The notes below the pieces were generated by a model. It was not told the origin of the DNA and did no database searches. It was given only the letters and a program-made list of their open reading frames with translations. A program made the position numbers and the translations under genes. Source: JBMOUD01 sp049319665 (GTDB taxonomy: Bacteria; Pseudomonadota; Gammaproteobacteria; Enterobacterales; Enterobacteriaceae). Taken from it: a DNA stretch of 64,000 nucleotides. Positions 16,193-25,093 of the stretch are shown here, piece after piece. The stretch is from positions 434,001-498,000 of the forward strand of contig NZ_JBMOUD010000001.1 of assembly GCF_049319665.1 (NCBI RefSeq), in the 5' to 3' direction. Every line of letters begins with the position of its first letter. Position 1 is the stretch's first letter.

Positions 16193-17383
16193 TTAACTGC
16201 TGCTTCGCAATTGTGGGTAACGGCGGAAAATAAAGATACACCATACAAGCGCCAGGCAACCTATTGCACCACCCGCATAGCCTACGTTAGCGACGTGCAG
16301 ATGCAAACTGACCTGGTTGCCAATCAACGCCCCGGCACCGATACCGATATTGAAGATGCCAGAGAAAAGTGAAGTGGCAACATCGGTAGCATCAGATGCC
16401 AGCGCGAGTACACGAATTTGCAATAATAAAACGATCATCATCATCGCCATGCCCCATATCACGCATAGCGCTGAAACCCACTCTGGGCTTGGGGCGGCAA
16501 GGAACAGCAGCATCATACAAATACTGATCAATCCGATTGCGGCAATCAGCAAACCGGCAGGATAGCGATGATTAAGCAGACTAAATAGCGTGCTGCCTAT
16601 AATGCCTGCCGCACCAAAGATCAGTAAAAGGAAGGTAGTGAAATTCTCGCCCATATGCGCAACATTTTGCATAAACGGCTCAATATAACTGTAGGCCGTA
16701 TAGTTAGCGGTTACGGTACAGGCAGTCAAAATATAGAGCGAAACTAAGGCCGGGCGGCGGAACAATACTGGGACACTGCTAAGTGAACCGGAGTGTTCAC
16801 TGGGTAATTTCGGCAGGAGTTTCATCAGGCAAACCATGGTGATGATTGCCCCTATGGCGATGATCAGAAATGTCATACGCCAGCCCATATATTGACCGAT
16901 AATACGCCCAAGCGGTAAGCCTAATACCATCGCCAGCGAAGTACCTGTTGCCAGCATACTCAATGCCTGTGTTTTCTTACCCGCGGGGGCCACTCGGATA
17001 GCCAATGACGCGGTGATTGACCAAAATACGGCATGCGCCAGCGCGATACCAATACGCGAGGCAATCAGGCTACTAAAGTTCCACGAGAAAACGGACAATA
17101 TATGGCTGGCGATAAACAGGACAAATAGTCCGGTAAGCAGACGTTTACGCTCAATCTTGCGCGTAAGCAGCATCATCGGTAGTGACATCAATGCCACCAC
17201 CCAAGCATAAATCGTTAACATCCAACCGACTTGCACCGTCTGCATTGAGAAACTCTCTGCAATATCAGAAAGCAAACCGACGGGAACAAACTCAGTGGTA
17301 TTAAAGATAAAGGCGGCGACCGCCAGAATAACGACGCGCAGCCAAGCTGTTTGGCGTGGAACGGTTTCTGATTGCATGGGCAT
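16193..17383 (-). CDS. sotB: SotB-type MFS sugar/drug efflux transporter
   Basis: This protein of about 396 residues has twelve hydrophobic helices and belongs to the DHA1 group of the major facilitator superfamily. Long blocks follow the SotB (YdeA) family: WLRVVxLAVAAFIFNTTEFV, then MLTIYAWVVALMSLP, FWSITASLAIR, GLPLGRIIGQYMGWRMTF and DATDVATSLFSGIFNIGIG. It exports sugars such as arabinose and IPTG-like compounds in known members. I use the ATG at 17383; the reading can be extended only to a TTG at 17401. It is a single gene, divergent from the gluconate-type dehydrogenase operon. Confidence 0.92.
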   Translation of the reverse strand: MPMQSETVPRQTAWLRVVILAVAAFIFNTTEFVPVGLLSDIAESFSMQTVQVGWMLTIYAWVVALMSLPMMLLTRKIERKRLLTGLFVLFIASHILSVFSWNFSSLIASRIGIALAHAVFWSITASLAIRVAPAGKKTQALSMLATGTSLAMVLGLPLGRIIGQYMGWRMTFLIIAIGAIITMVCLMKLLPKLPSEHSGSLSSVPVLFRRPALVSLYILTACTVTANYTAYSYIEPFMQNVAHMGENFTTFLLLIFGAAGIIGSTLFSLLNHRYPAGLLIAAIGLISICMMLLFLAAPSPEWVSALCVIWGMAMMMIVLLLQIRVLALASDATDVATSLFSGIFNIGIGAGALIGNQVSLHLHVANVGYAGGAIGCLALVWCIFIFRRYPQLRSSS

Positions 17384-17704
17384 GAGAGCTTCACTGAACA
17401 ATAAAAGGTAAAAAAACGCCCTGCGATAGGGAGAATTAGCCGCGCATATTCTGTTTTATTTATCTCCCAATAGAAATCAAAATTTGAAAGACGTCGCATT
17501 TTCCTTCTTTTGAGCAATATAAAACCCATAAGCTAGTTACAGTATATTTACAAAATGACACATTTACTGAGGGCAAATACCCCTGAAGAGTGAAGGGGAC
17601 ATGCTAAGATCTAGGAATATTCTTTCCACTAAGAAGAAAGAATTTCTTTATACATACCGTCTGACGGTTACTCACTTTTCATACAATGTGATTTTTACTT
17701 AATT
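17384..17704. other. Intergenic region between sotB and the dehydrogenase operon
   Basis: This 321 bp divergent spacer must hold two promoters. I see AT-rich tracts around 17440-17560 and 17620-17700 but no palindrome or repeat I would defend as an operator. Confidence 0.4.
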
Positions 17705-18466
17705 ATGCCATCAAACAATACTGGAAATTCGCGCAGAGACTTCTTACTGAAGACTATTGCGTTAGCCCCTGCTGTCGCTATAAATGGTACCGGTTTCATT
17801 GCGATGACGTCACCTGCAATGGCCAGTGATACTCAGCCTGATTCAGCGGCAACGTCAACTAAACCGGGCGATGTATCGGCAAAGGCACCACACTACACCC
17901 CGACAAAATTCACGACTGAAGAATATGTCTTTATCCAGGCAGCCGTTGCTCGTTTGATCCCGGCAGACGAACGCGGTCCTGGAGCGTTAGAAGCAGGTGT
18001 CCCTGAATTTATCGACAGGCAGATGAACACGCCTTATGCCACCGGTGCCAATTGGTACATGCAAGGGCCGTTTCACCCAGATGCTGAGCATGATCTGGGC
18101 TACCAACTGCCATTGGGACCCTTGGCTATCTATCAACTAGGTATTGCGGATGCGAATGCTTATGCTAAAGCGCAACATGGCAAAGTATTCAGTGAGTTAA
18201 CGGTTGAGCAACAAGAAGAATTGCTGATGCAATTTGAGAGCGGTAAAGCCGCTTTTAGCCAGGTACCAAGCAAAGTCTTTTTCTCTTTCCTGCTGCAAAA
18301 CACCCGCGAAGGTTTCTTTAGCGATCCTATCCATGGCGGCAACCACCAAATGGTTGGCTGGAAACTGATTGGTTTCCCCGGCGCGCGCGCTGATTTTATG
18401 GATTGGGTAGACCGTGGTGAACGTTATCCGTTCCCTCCGGTGTCGATTAGCGGAGAAAGAGCGTAA
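17705..18466 (+). CDS. Gluconate 2-dehydrogenase-type subunit 3 (gamma), Tat-exported
   Basis: This 253-residue small subunit belongs to the membrane-bound gluconate 2-dehydrogenase family. It has a twin-arginine signal (NSRRDFLLKTIALAPAVAI). The mature part has the family pattern TEEYVFIQAAVARLIPADERGPGALEAG, EFIDRQM, and the C-terminal MVGWKLIGFPGAR. It escorts the flavoprotein subunit, which has no signal peptide of its own, through the Tat system to the periplasmic face of the membrane. The next gene starts 2 bp after its stop. Confidence 0.92.
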   Translation: MPSNNTGNSRRDFLLKTIALAPAVAINGTGFIAMTSPAMASDTQPDSAATSTKPGDVSAKAPHYTPTKFTTEEYVFIQAAVARLIPADERGPGALEAGVPEFIDRQMNTPYATGANWYMQGPFHPDAEHDLGYQLPLGPLAIYQLGIADANAYAKAQHGKVFSELTVEQQEELLMQFESGKAAFSQVPSKVFFSFLLQNTREGFFSDPIHGGNHQMVGWKLIGFPGARADFMDWVDRGERYPFPPVSISGERA

Positions 18467-18468
18467 TT

Positions 18469-20253
18469 ATGTCAAATGTAATGAAAAAAGTAGATGCCGT
18501 GATTGTTGGTTTTGGCTGGGCGGGTTCTATCATGGCGAAAGAGTTGACGGAAGCGGGGCTAAATGTGGTCGCTTTAGAGCGTGGCCCGGCACGCGATACT
18601 TATCCTGATGGCTCTTATCCGCAAGTTGTCGATGAATTGACCTACAATATTCGCAAGAAATTGTTTCAAGATTTGTCAAAAAGTACGGTGACTATTCGCC
18701 ACAATGCTGCGCAGACCGCTATGCCTTATCGCCAGCTTGCTGCGTTTCTTCCTGGAACCGGTACCGGTGGTGCTGGTTTGCACTGGTCAGGCGTGCATTT
18801 TCGGGTCGACCCGATCGAATTACGCATGCGTAGCCACTATGAAGAGCGCTACGGCAAGCATTTTATTCCTGAAGGCATGACTATTCAGGACTTTGGCGTT
18901 ACCTACGATGAATTGGAGCCTTTCTTTGATAAAGCAGAGAAAGTCTTTGGTACCTCGGGTGCGCCTTGGACAATCAAGGGCAAAGTGGTTGGACAGGGTA
19001 AAGGCGGGAATCCATTTGCTGCTGACCGTTCAGATGCATTTCCACTGCCGCCACAAAAGCGAACTTATTCAGCTCAGCTGTTTGCTAAAGCGGCAGAATC
19101 GATTGGCTACCATCCTTATGATTTGCCGTCAGCAAATACCTCTGGCCCTTACACTAACCCGTATGGTGCACAAATGGGGCCGTGTAATTTCTGCGGCTAT
19201 TGCAGCGGCTATGCTTGTTACATGTACGCGAAGGCCTCGCCGAATGTGAATATTCTGCCGTCATTGCGCCAGGAGTCGGGCTTTGAATTGCGTAACAATG
19301 CCTATGTATTACGGGTAAATTTAACTGACGATAAGAAACGTGCAACAGGCGTCACTTATGTTGATTCTCTGGGGCGCGAAATTGAACAGCCAGCCGATTT
19401 GGTTATTCTCTCTGCCTTCCAGTTCCATAATGTGCATTTAATGTTGCTCTCTGGTATCGGTAAACCTTACGACCCTGTCAGTAATGAAGGCGTGGTGGGA
19501 CGTAACTTTGCCTATCAAAACCTCACCACAATTAAAACCTTCTTTGATAAGGATGTGTTCACCAATACCTTTATCGGTGCTGGTGGCGCTGGGGTTGGTG
19601 TGGATGATTTCAACGCTGATAACTTTGACCATGCGAAATATGGTTTTGTTGGCGGCTCACCATTCTGGGTTAACCAGGCCGGGGCCAAGCCAATTTCTGG
19701 ATTACCGACCCCTCCAGGTACGCCAAACTGGGGCAGCAAATGGAAGGCTGCAGTTGCCGATGCTTATACCCATAACGTGTCGATGGATGCACACGGCGCA
19801 CATCAATCCTATCGCGCTAACTATCTTGATTTAGATCCAACCTATAAAAATGCCTACGGCCAGCCTTTGTTGCGAATGACGTTTGACTGGCAGGATAACG
19901 ATAGAAAAATGTCGCAGTTTATGTTCGACAAGATGCATAAAATTGCTGAGGCGATGAATCCAAAATTGATTACTGGCTCACCAAAAACGGCCGATACGCA
20001 TTTTGACTCCACTGTCTATCAAACCACGCATATGAACGGCGGGGCGATTATGGGAGAAGATCCGAAAACCAGCGCGATTAACCGCTATTTGCAAAGCTGG
20101 GATGTGCATAACGTGTTTGTACCTGGCGCCTCTGCGTTCCCACAAGGGTTGGGTTATAACCCAACGGGTACCGTTGCGGCGTTAACATATTGGGCTGCGA
20201 AAGCTATTCGCGAGACCTATCTTAAAAACCCAGGTCCGTTGGTGCAGGCGTAA
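18469..20253 (+). CDS. Gluconate 2-dehydrogenase-type flavoprotein subunit (GMC oxidoreductase)
   Basis: This 594-residue FAD subunit of the GMC family opens with the dinucleotide-binding fold VGFGWAGSIMAKEL and ERGP. It has the GTGTGGAGLHWSG loop, a cysteine-rich CNFCGYCSGYACYM segment, THMNGGAIMG with the probable catalytic His, and the C-terminal GYNPTGTVAALTYWAA. It oxidises gluconate or a close sugar acid or polyol in the periplasm and passes electrons to the cytochrome subunit. Length and order (gamma, flavoprotein, cytochrome) match the family. Sorbitol or 2-ketogluconate are alternative substrates that sequence reading cannot exclude. Confidence 0.93.
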   Translation: MSNVMKKVDAVIVGFGWAGSIMAKELTEAGLNVVALERGPARDTYPDGSYPQVVDELTYNIRKKLFQDLSKSTVTIRHNAAQTAMPYRQLAAFLPGTGTGGAGLHWSGVHFRVDPIELRMRSHYEERYGKHFIPEGMTIQDFGVTYDELEPFFDKAEKVFGTSGAPWTIKGKVVGQGKGGNPFAADRSDAFPLPPQKRTYSAQLFAKAAESIGYHPYDLPSANTSGPYTNPYGAQMGPCNFCGYCSGYACYMYAKASPNVNILPSLRQESGFELRNNAYVLRVNLTDDKKRATGVTYVDSLGREIEQPADLVILSAFQFHNVHLMLLSGIGKPYDPVSNEGVVGRNFAYQNLTTIKTFFDKDVFTNTFIGAGGAGVGVDDFNADNFDHAKYGFVGGSPFWVNQAGAKPISGLPTPPGTPNWGSKWKAAVADAYTHNVSMDAHGAHQSYRANYLDLDPTYKNAYGQPLLRMTFDWQDNDRKMSQFMFDKMHKIAEAMNPKLITGSPKTADTHFDSTVYQTTHMNGGAIMGEDPKTSAINRYLQSWDVHNVFVPGASAFPQGLGYNPTGTVAALTYWAAKAIRETYLKNPGPLVQA

Positions 20254-20264
20254 GGAAGATAGCG

Positions 20265-21596
20265 ATGAAAAAGATAATTTCGGCTTTATTCCTAAGCTCG
20301 GTGGCTTTCTCTGCGTTGGCTGATGATAACGCTGGGGCGGACTTGATCAAACGTGGTGAGTATTTGGCAAAGGCCGGGGATTGCGTTGCTTGTCACACCA
20401 GTAAAGATGGCAAACCTTTTGCCGGTGGGTTGGGGATGGCGACACCAATCGGGATGATTTATTCCACCAATATCACTCCAGATAAACAAACAGGGATTGG
20501 TGATTACTCCTTGCAGGAGTTCTCTGATGCGGTGCGTAAAGGCGTGGCGAAAAACGGACAGACGCTCTATCCAGCAATGCCTTATCCATCCTATGCGGTA
20601 ATCAATGATAGTGATATTGCTGCACTTTATGCTTATTTCATGCATGGCGTACAACCAGTTGAACAAGCAAATAAAGACAGCGATATTCCGTGGCCACTGT
20701 CTATGCGTTGGCCGTTATCTATTTGGCGTGGGATGTTTGCGCCAGATGTGAAGTCGTTTAATGCTGCGCAAGGAGAAGATCCTACCCTGGCACGTGGCCG
20801 TTATTTGGTTGAAGGTTTAGGCCACTGCGGGGCATGTCACACGCCACGTAGCATTACTATGCAGGAAAAAGCGCTCAACAATGACCAAGGCAAGCTTTAT
20901 CTATCTGGTAGCGGTGCGCCTGTTGACGGGTGGATTGCCAGTAATCTGCGCGGTGATGATCAAGATGGTTTAGGACGCTGGAGCGAAGATGATCTGGTGC
21001 AGTTCCTGCGCACCGGGCGTAATAACCACACCGCGGTATTTGGTGGGATGACCGACGTGGTGAAACATAGCCTACAGTATCTGACGAATGATGATGCCAC
21101 GGCGATTGCCAAGTATTTGAAGTCGCTGGATGCAGTAAACCCAGATAAACCGGCTTTCAAACCTGATAACAGCGTGGCGCAAGCGCTGTGGAAAGGGGAT
21201 GACAGCAAAACGGGAGCGTCTGTGTATGTTGATAGCTGCGCGGCCTGCCATAAAACTGATGGCAGTGGATATCAGCGCTTCTTCCCAGCACTAAAAGGGA
21301 ACCCGGTCGTATTATCAAAAGACCCAACGTCGCTGATTCATATTGTATTAACTGGGGCAACGCTGCCGGGTGTCAATGGCGCGCCGTCAACCATTACTAT
21401 GCCGTCGTTCGGCTGGCGTTTGAACGATCAGCAGGTAGCGGATGTCGTGAACTTTATACGTACCAGCTGGGGAAACAGCGCGCAAGATGCGGTGACCGCT
21501 AAGGATGTTGAGAAGATACGAAACGATAAAAATATCGTGATCGATAAGAAACAACTGGGTAACGCTAATATTGACCTATTGTTGCCAACAAATTAG
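20265..21596 (+). CDS. Gluconate 2-dehydrogenase-type cytochrome c subunit (triple haem)
   Basis: This 443-residue protein has a Sec signal peptide (MKKIISALFLSSVAFSALA) and three c-type haem motifs: CVACH near residue 40, CGACH near 190 and CAACH near 325. The MPSFGWRLNDQQVADVVNFIRTSWGN block closes the third cytochrome domain. It takes electrons from the flavoprotein subunit and feeds them to ubiquinone. It ends the operon; a strong terminator follows. Confidence 0.93.
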   Translation: MKKIISALFLSSVAFSALADDNAGADLIKRGEYLAKAGDCVACHTSKDGKPFAGGLGMATPIGMIYSTNITPDKQTGIGDYSLQEFSDAVRKGVAKNGQTLYPAMPYPSYAVINDSDIAALYAYFMHGVQPVEQANKDSDIPWPLSMRWPLSIWRGMFAPDVKSFNAAQGEDPTLARGRYLVEGLGHCGACHTPRSITMQEKALNNDQGKLYLSGSGAPVDGWIASNLRGDDQDGLGRWSEDDLVQFLRTGRNNHTAVFGGMTDVVKHSLQYLTNDDATAIAKYLKSLDAVNPDKPAFKPDNSVAQALWKGDDSKTGASVYVDSCAACHKTDGSGYQRFFPALKGNPVVLSKDPTSLIHIVLTGATLPGVNGAPSTITMPSFGWRLNDQQVADVVNFIRTSWGNSAQDAVTAKDVEKIRNDKNIVIDKKQLGNANIDLLLPTN

Positions 21597-21633
21597 TTAG
21601 AAATTAACTAATTGCCTTTTCAAAGCCAATAAA

Positions 21634-21670
21634 TAAAAGGGATTGTTCTGCACGGACAGTCCCTTTTTTA
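21634..21670 (+). terminator. Terminator after the dehydrogenase operon
   Basis: AAAAGGGATTGT pairs with ACAGTCCCTTTT (one G-U pair) and a T-run follows. Confidence 0.8.
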
Positions 21671-21684
21671 TGCGGCCTCTCGCC

Positions 21685-21762
21685 TAGCAATAGCAATAGC
21701 AATAGCAATAGCAATAGCAATAGCAATAGCAATAGCAATAGCAATAGCAATAGCAATAGCAA
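21685..21762. repeat. Perfect hexanucleotide microsatellite, (TAGCAA) x 13
   Basis: Thirteen uninterrupted copies of TAGCAA (78 bp) lie between the dehydrogenase terminator and the COG0523 GTPase gene, ending 30 bp before its Zur-like palindrome and 90 bp before its start codon. It is not coding. Such a long perfect array should slip during replication, so copy number probably varies between cells or strains. Confidence 0.95.
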
Positions 21763-21792
21763 TGATCTCAGTATCGCATAGATGATGCGTGA

Positions 21793-21807
21793 TGTTATAT
21801 TATAACA
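21793..21807. promoter_or_regulatory. Zur-like box upstream of the COG0523 GTPase gene
   Basis: TGTTATA-T-TATAACA is a perfect 15-bp palindrome and matches the core of the proteobacterial Zur operator (GAAATGTTATANTATAACA). It is 45 bp before the ATG, consistent with repression when zinc is plentiful. Confidence 0.8.
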
Positions 21808-21852
21808 ATAAATATTTCGTTTACATCGCCTATCAAATAAAGAGGTCCCACG

Positions 21853-23061
21853 ATGAGGAAAGTACCGTTAACCCTGCTTAATGGTTTTTTGGGAGCAGGG
21901 AAAACCACGCTGCTAAAAAGCCTGATTGTGGCGTTGCGCAAACAACAAATAAAACTGGCCGTCATTGTGAATGATATGAGCGAGTTGGATGTTGATGGTG
22001 TTTTAATTGCTAATACGGAATTGGTGGGAAAGGCACAACTTAATTTCGTCACCATCTCGGCGACCACTATCAGCAGTGAGTCGGGGATCAAACAATTAGA
22101 TGCTGCCATTGATAAGCTATTACACGACTATCAGCCCGACCTGATATTGCTGGAAACTTCTGGCAGCAGCCACCCATTGCCGCTTTTGCGTTATTTTCGT
22201 GAACACACTCAGGTCACGCTGAAAGGTTTTTTAACTTTGGTTGATGCGATGATGCTGCGTGAGGATTTCGACTGTGGTGAGAAATTGCTCTCGCAGTTTC
22301 AAGCAAACCTTCAGGCCGGGGTTCGTGGCATGGAAAATCTATTGGTTGAGCAGATTATGCTGTCCAGCCAGGTTCTATTGACGAAATCTGACCGGCTGAC
22401 TGTCGAACATATCCAAAAAATTGGCCGTATACTCCATCCGCTTAATCCTTATATCGATATTCTTGCCACACAGTGGGGCAGGTTGGATGCCGGGCATGTT
22501 CTTAATCTGCCAGATTATAATTTTCAGTTGGTTAAACAGCTGATGGCGGAATTGGAGGACGTGATGGCAGTAGAGCCTGTAACCATTGATAAACCTGCTT
22601 ATTTTGATTTACAAACTCGCGTAATTGATGAGCGGCGACCTTTTCATCCGCAACGATTATGGGATACCTACCAGCAGCATTTAGGAGGAGGGATTCATCG
22701 CAGTAAAGGCTTTTTCTGGTTACCTAGCCGGGATGACCTGGCGTTACTGTGGAATCAGGCAGCAGGAAGTATCAGTTTGGAATTCATTAGTTACTGGAAA
22801 GCCGGTGTATTGAACCATGAAGATAATGGATTAAGTCGCGAAGAGCGTCAGCAATTAATGAAGCAGTTGGACGGTCAATGTAGCAAATTCGGCGATCGTC
22901 ACTGCAAATTGACAGTTATTGGCCAAGTCCCCGAGCTGGATCACTTTGTTGCGGCCCTCAAACGTTGTTTCTGTACTGATGCTGAGATTCTTCACTGGCA
23001 GAATGGGGGATATTTCGATGATCCTTGGCCTAAGCATGTGGTGAGGATTACGTCGGAATAA
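21853..23061 (+). CDS. COG0523 (CobW/YeiR/ZigA) family GTPase, probable zinc-stress metallochaperone
   Basis: This 402-residue G3E GTPase has Walker A GFLGAGKTTLL (residues 11-21), the switch-like LLETSGSSHP, and LTKSD for guanine binding. A CobW C-terminal domain covers about residues 250-395 (RPFHPQRLW, SKGFFWLPSRDD). Family members normally carry a metal-binding CxCC motif after the second strand; here that place reads FVTISATTISSESG with no cysteine. The Zur-like box and AGAGG ribosome site directly upstream point to a zinc-starvation role. The missing CxCC means that either metal binding uses other residues or the protein acts differently from ZigA. Confidence 0.9.
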   Translation: MRKVPLTLLNGFLGAGKTTLLKSLIVALRKQQIKLAVIVNDMSELDVDGVLIANTELVGKAQLNFVTISATTISSESGIKQLDAAIDKLLHDYQPDLILLETSGSSHPLPLLRYFREHTQVTLKGFLTLVDAMMLREDFDCGEKLLSQFQANLQAGVRGMENLLVEQIMLSSQVLLTKSDRLTVEHIQKIGRILHPLNPYIDILATQWGRLDAGHVLNLPDYNFQLVKQLMAELEDVMAVEPVTIDKPAYFDLQTRVIDERRPFHPQRLWDTYQQHLGGGIHRSKGFFWLPSRDDLALLWNQAAGSISLEFISYWKAGVLNHEDNGLSREERQQLMKQLDGQCSKFGDRHCKLTVIGQVPELDHFVAALKRCFCTDAEILHWQNGGYFDDPWPKHVVRITSE

Positions 23062-23541
23062 TTTATTAATCGAGCTTATAGAGATAATCGGGGGCTTCTG
23101 CTTTGTGGGTGAGCCAGAAAATACTGGTTAATTCAATTTGCCTAAAGCAGATGATTAGAAGATATAGGCGAATATTTGCCATTCAATAACATTAAGTAAC
23201 TGCCTGTTTTAGAAATGAATACATAATTTTTGTCTAAAAAACGCTTTTTTTTACTTTTTTCTTACAAAATGTTTTTGCGTAATTACATGATAATAGGTTG
23301 GTTTTTCGTAAAATCCTTTAAATCATTATGTGTATTAAAGTGATCGCAATCACAATAATAAATCATGTTTTTTTTGCCACAAGAGTTCATAAAAGGTAGC
23401 ATCCATCGCCGTTACTGATGGTCACAAGCTTCAGATTAAAAAAAATACAGTGGCAAAAAGCCACGTCTGCCTACCCATGTTGCAATGGTTTGCCGGGTGG
23501 AGCAGGTGATGAAAATAAGCACTTTGGAGAACAGGTTAGCT
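23062..23541. other. Regulatory gap upstream of ansP
   Basis: This 480 bp AT-rich gap contains the CRP/FNR-like palindrome at 23340-23353 and, in its last part, the ansP leader. A short in-frame extension of ansP to 23509 with a GGAG site is possible. I see no other gene. Confidence 0.5.
23340..23353. promoter_or_regulatory. CRP- or FNR-type site upstream of ansP
   Basis: GTGATCGCAATCAC is a perfect palindrome. Read as GTGA-N6-TCAC it fits CRP; read as TGAT-N4-ATCA it fits FNR. It lies about 190 bp before the ansP start. The enterobacterial asparaginase gene ansB is known to be under both regulators. Confidence 0.55.
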
Positions 23542-25011
23542 ATGAAGCTACACAAAAAAACTGCGGAAGAAAAACAAGCAGCGAAAAGACGTTGGCTAGA
23601 TTCACATGAAGATGGTTATCACAAAGGCATGGGGGGCCGGCAAGTACAGATGATAGCTATCGGTGGCGCAATCGGTACCGGTCTGTTTTTAGGGGCGGGT
23701 GCACGTCTGCAAATGGCAGGTCCCGCTCTTGCTTTGGTCTATCTGGTGTGTGGTATTTTTTCCTTCTTTATTCTGCGTGCGATGGGAGAACTTGTTCTCC
23801 ACCGTCCAACCAGCGGTAGCTTCGTTTCCTATGCTCGCGAATTCCTCGGCGAAAAAGCGTCTTACGTAGCAGGCTGGATGTACTTCCTTAACTGGGCAAC
23901 GACCGGTATTGTCGATATCACCGCTGTCGCGTTGTATATGCACTATTGGGGAACCTTCGGTGATGTGCCGCAATGGGTCTTTGCTTTAGCTGCGTTAGCT
24001 ATTGTCGCCACTATGAATATGATCGGCGTGAAATGGTTCGCTGAAATGGAGTTCTGGTTTGCGTTGATTAAAGTTGCTGCTATTGCCATGTTCTTGATTG
24101 TTGGTACTATTTTCCTTGGTACTGGCAAGCCATTAGACGGTAATAGCACTGGCTGGCATTTGATCACTGATAACGGGGGCATCTTCCCACACGGGATATT
24201 ACCAGCCTTGGTATTAGTCCAAGGGGTAGTGTTTGCCTTTGCTGCGATCGAGTTAGTTGGTACCGCAGCAGGCGAAACTAAAGACCCGGAAAAGGTGCTG
24301 CCAAAGGCTATCAATAGCGTGATTTGGCGTATTGCCCTGTTCTATGTCGGCTCTATCATCCTGTTGGTATGTCTATTGCCTTGGAATGCTTATCAAGCCG
24401 GCCAGAGTCCGTTTGTAACCTTCTTTAGTAAGCTGGGTGTGCCTTATATCGGTACTATCATGAATATCGTGGTATTAACCGCAGCCTTGTCGAGCCTGAA
24501 CTCCGGCTTGTACTCGACTGGACGTATTTTACGTTCTCTGTCGATGGGCGGTTCTGCACCAAAATTCATGTCGAAGATGAATGCGCAACAGGTACCTTAT
24601 GCCGGTATCCTGGTGACCGTTGGTATTTACGTGATTGGCGTGGTACTCAACTACTACATCCCATCACAAGTATTTGAAATTGTTTTGAATATTGCTTCTT
24701 TAGGCATTCTTTGCTCTTGGGCGACCATTGTGATTTGCCAGATGCGTCTCCGCGTTGCCATCAAGCAAGGTAAAGCCAAGGAAGTCTCTTTCAAGATGCC
24801 TGGCGCACCTTTCACCTCATGGTTGACCTTGCTCTTCCTGGCCGCCGTTCTGGTATTGATGGCGTTCGACTATCCTAACGGGACTTATACTGTCGCAACG
24901 ATTCCATTGCTGATGGTACTGTTGACGTTGGGTTGGTTTGGTTTGCGTAAACGCGCCAAAGAAGTGCATGAAGAAAAACTGGCGCATGAAGAAAACTTTA
25001 AGGCTGAATAG
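23542..25011 (+). CDS. ansP: L-asparagine permease
   Basis: This 489-residue amino-acid transporter of the APC superfamily has twelve membrane helices. The sequence follows E. coli AnsP very closely, for example KRRWLDSHEDGYHKGMGGRQ, GAIGTGLFLGAGARLQMAGP, WATTGIVDITAVALYMHYWG and IYSTGRILRS-like blocks. I use the ATG at 23542, whose 14 residues before KRRWL equal the E. coli spacing; an in-frame ATG at 23509 has a better ribosome site and would add 11 residues. The protein takes up asparagine by proton symport. A bidirectional terminator follows. Confidence 0.93.
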   Translation: MKLHKKTAEEKQAAKRRWLDSHEDGYHKGMGGRQVQMIAIGGAIGTGLFLGAGARLQMAGPALALVYLVCGIFSFFILRAMGELVLHRPTSGSFVSYAREFLGEKASYVAGWMYFLNWATTGIVDITAVALYMHYWGTFGDVPQWVFALAALAIVATMNMIGVKWFAEMEFWFALIKVAAIAMFLIVGTIFLGTGKPLDGNSTGWHLITDNGGIFPHGILPALVLVQGVVFAFAAIELVGTAAGETKDPEKVLPKAINSVIWRIALFYVGSIILLVCLLPWNAYQAGQSPFVTFFSKLGVPYIGTIMNIVVLTAALSSLNSGLYSTGRILRSLSMGGSAPKFMSKMNAQQVPYAGILVTVGIYVIGVVLNYYIPSQVFEIVLNIASLGILCSWATIVICQMRLRVAIKQGKAKEVSFKMPGAPFTSWLTLLFLAAVLVLMAFDYPNGTYTVATIPLLMVLLTLGWFGLRKRAKEVHEEKLAHEENFKAE

Positions 25012-25034
25012 CCTGAAGATATGAGCGTTTCAGT

Positions 25035-25063
25035 AAAAAAAAGGGGCCTCAGGCCCCTTTTTT
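25035..25063. terminator. Bidirectional terminator between ansP and the FAA hydrolase gene
   Basis: AAGGGGCCT/AGGCCCCTT is a GC-rich stem flanked by A-run and T-run, serving the two convergent genes. Confidence 0.9.
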
Positions 25064-25093
25064 ACATCATAGATAGGTAACGTATTATGTACT

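Noticed and set aside
17384..17529. Extending sotB or placing a second gene upstream of it on the minus strand
   Set aside because: The frame can only start at TTG or overlaps sotB in another frame, with no ribosome site and no recognisable product.
21685..21762. CRISPR-like array at the hexamer repeat
   Set aside because: There are no spacers between the units and no cas genes; it is a simple microsatellite.
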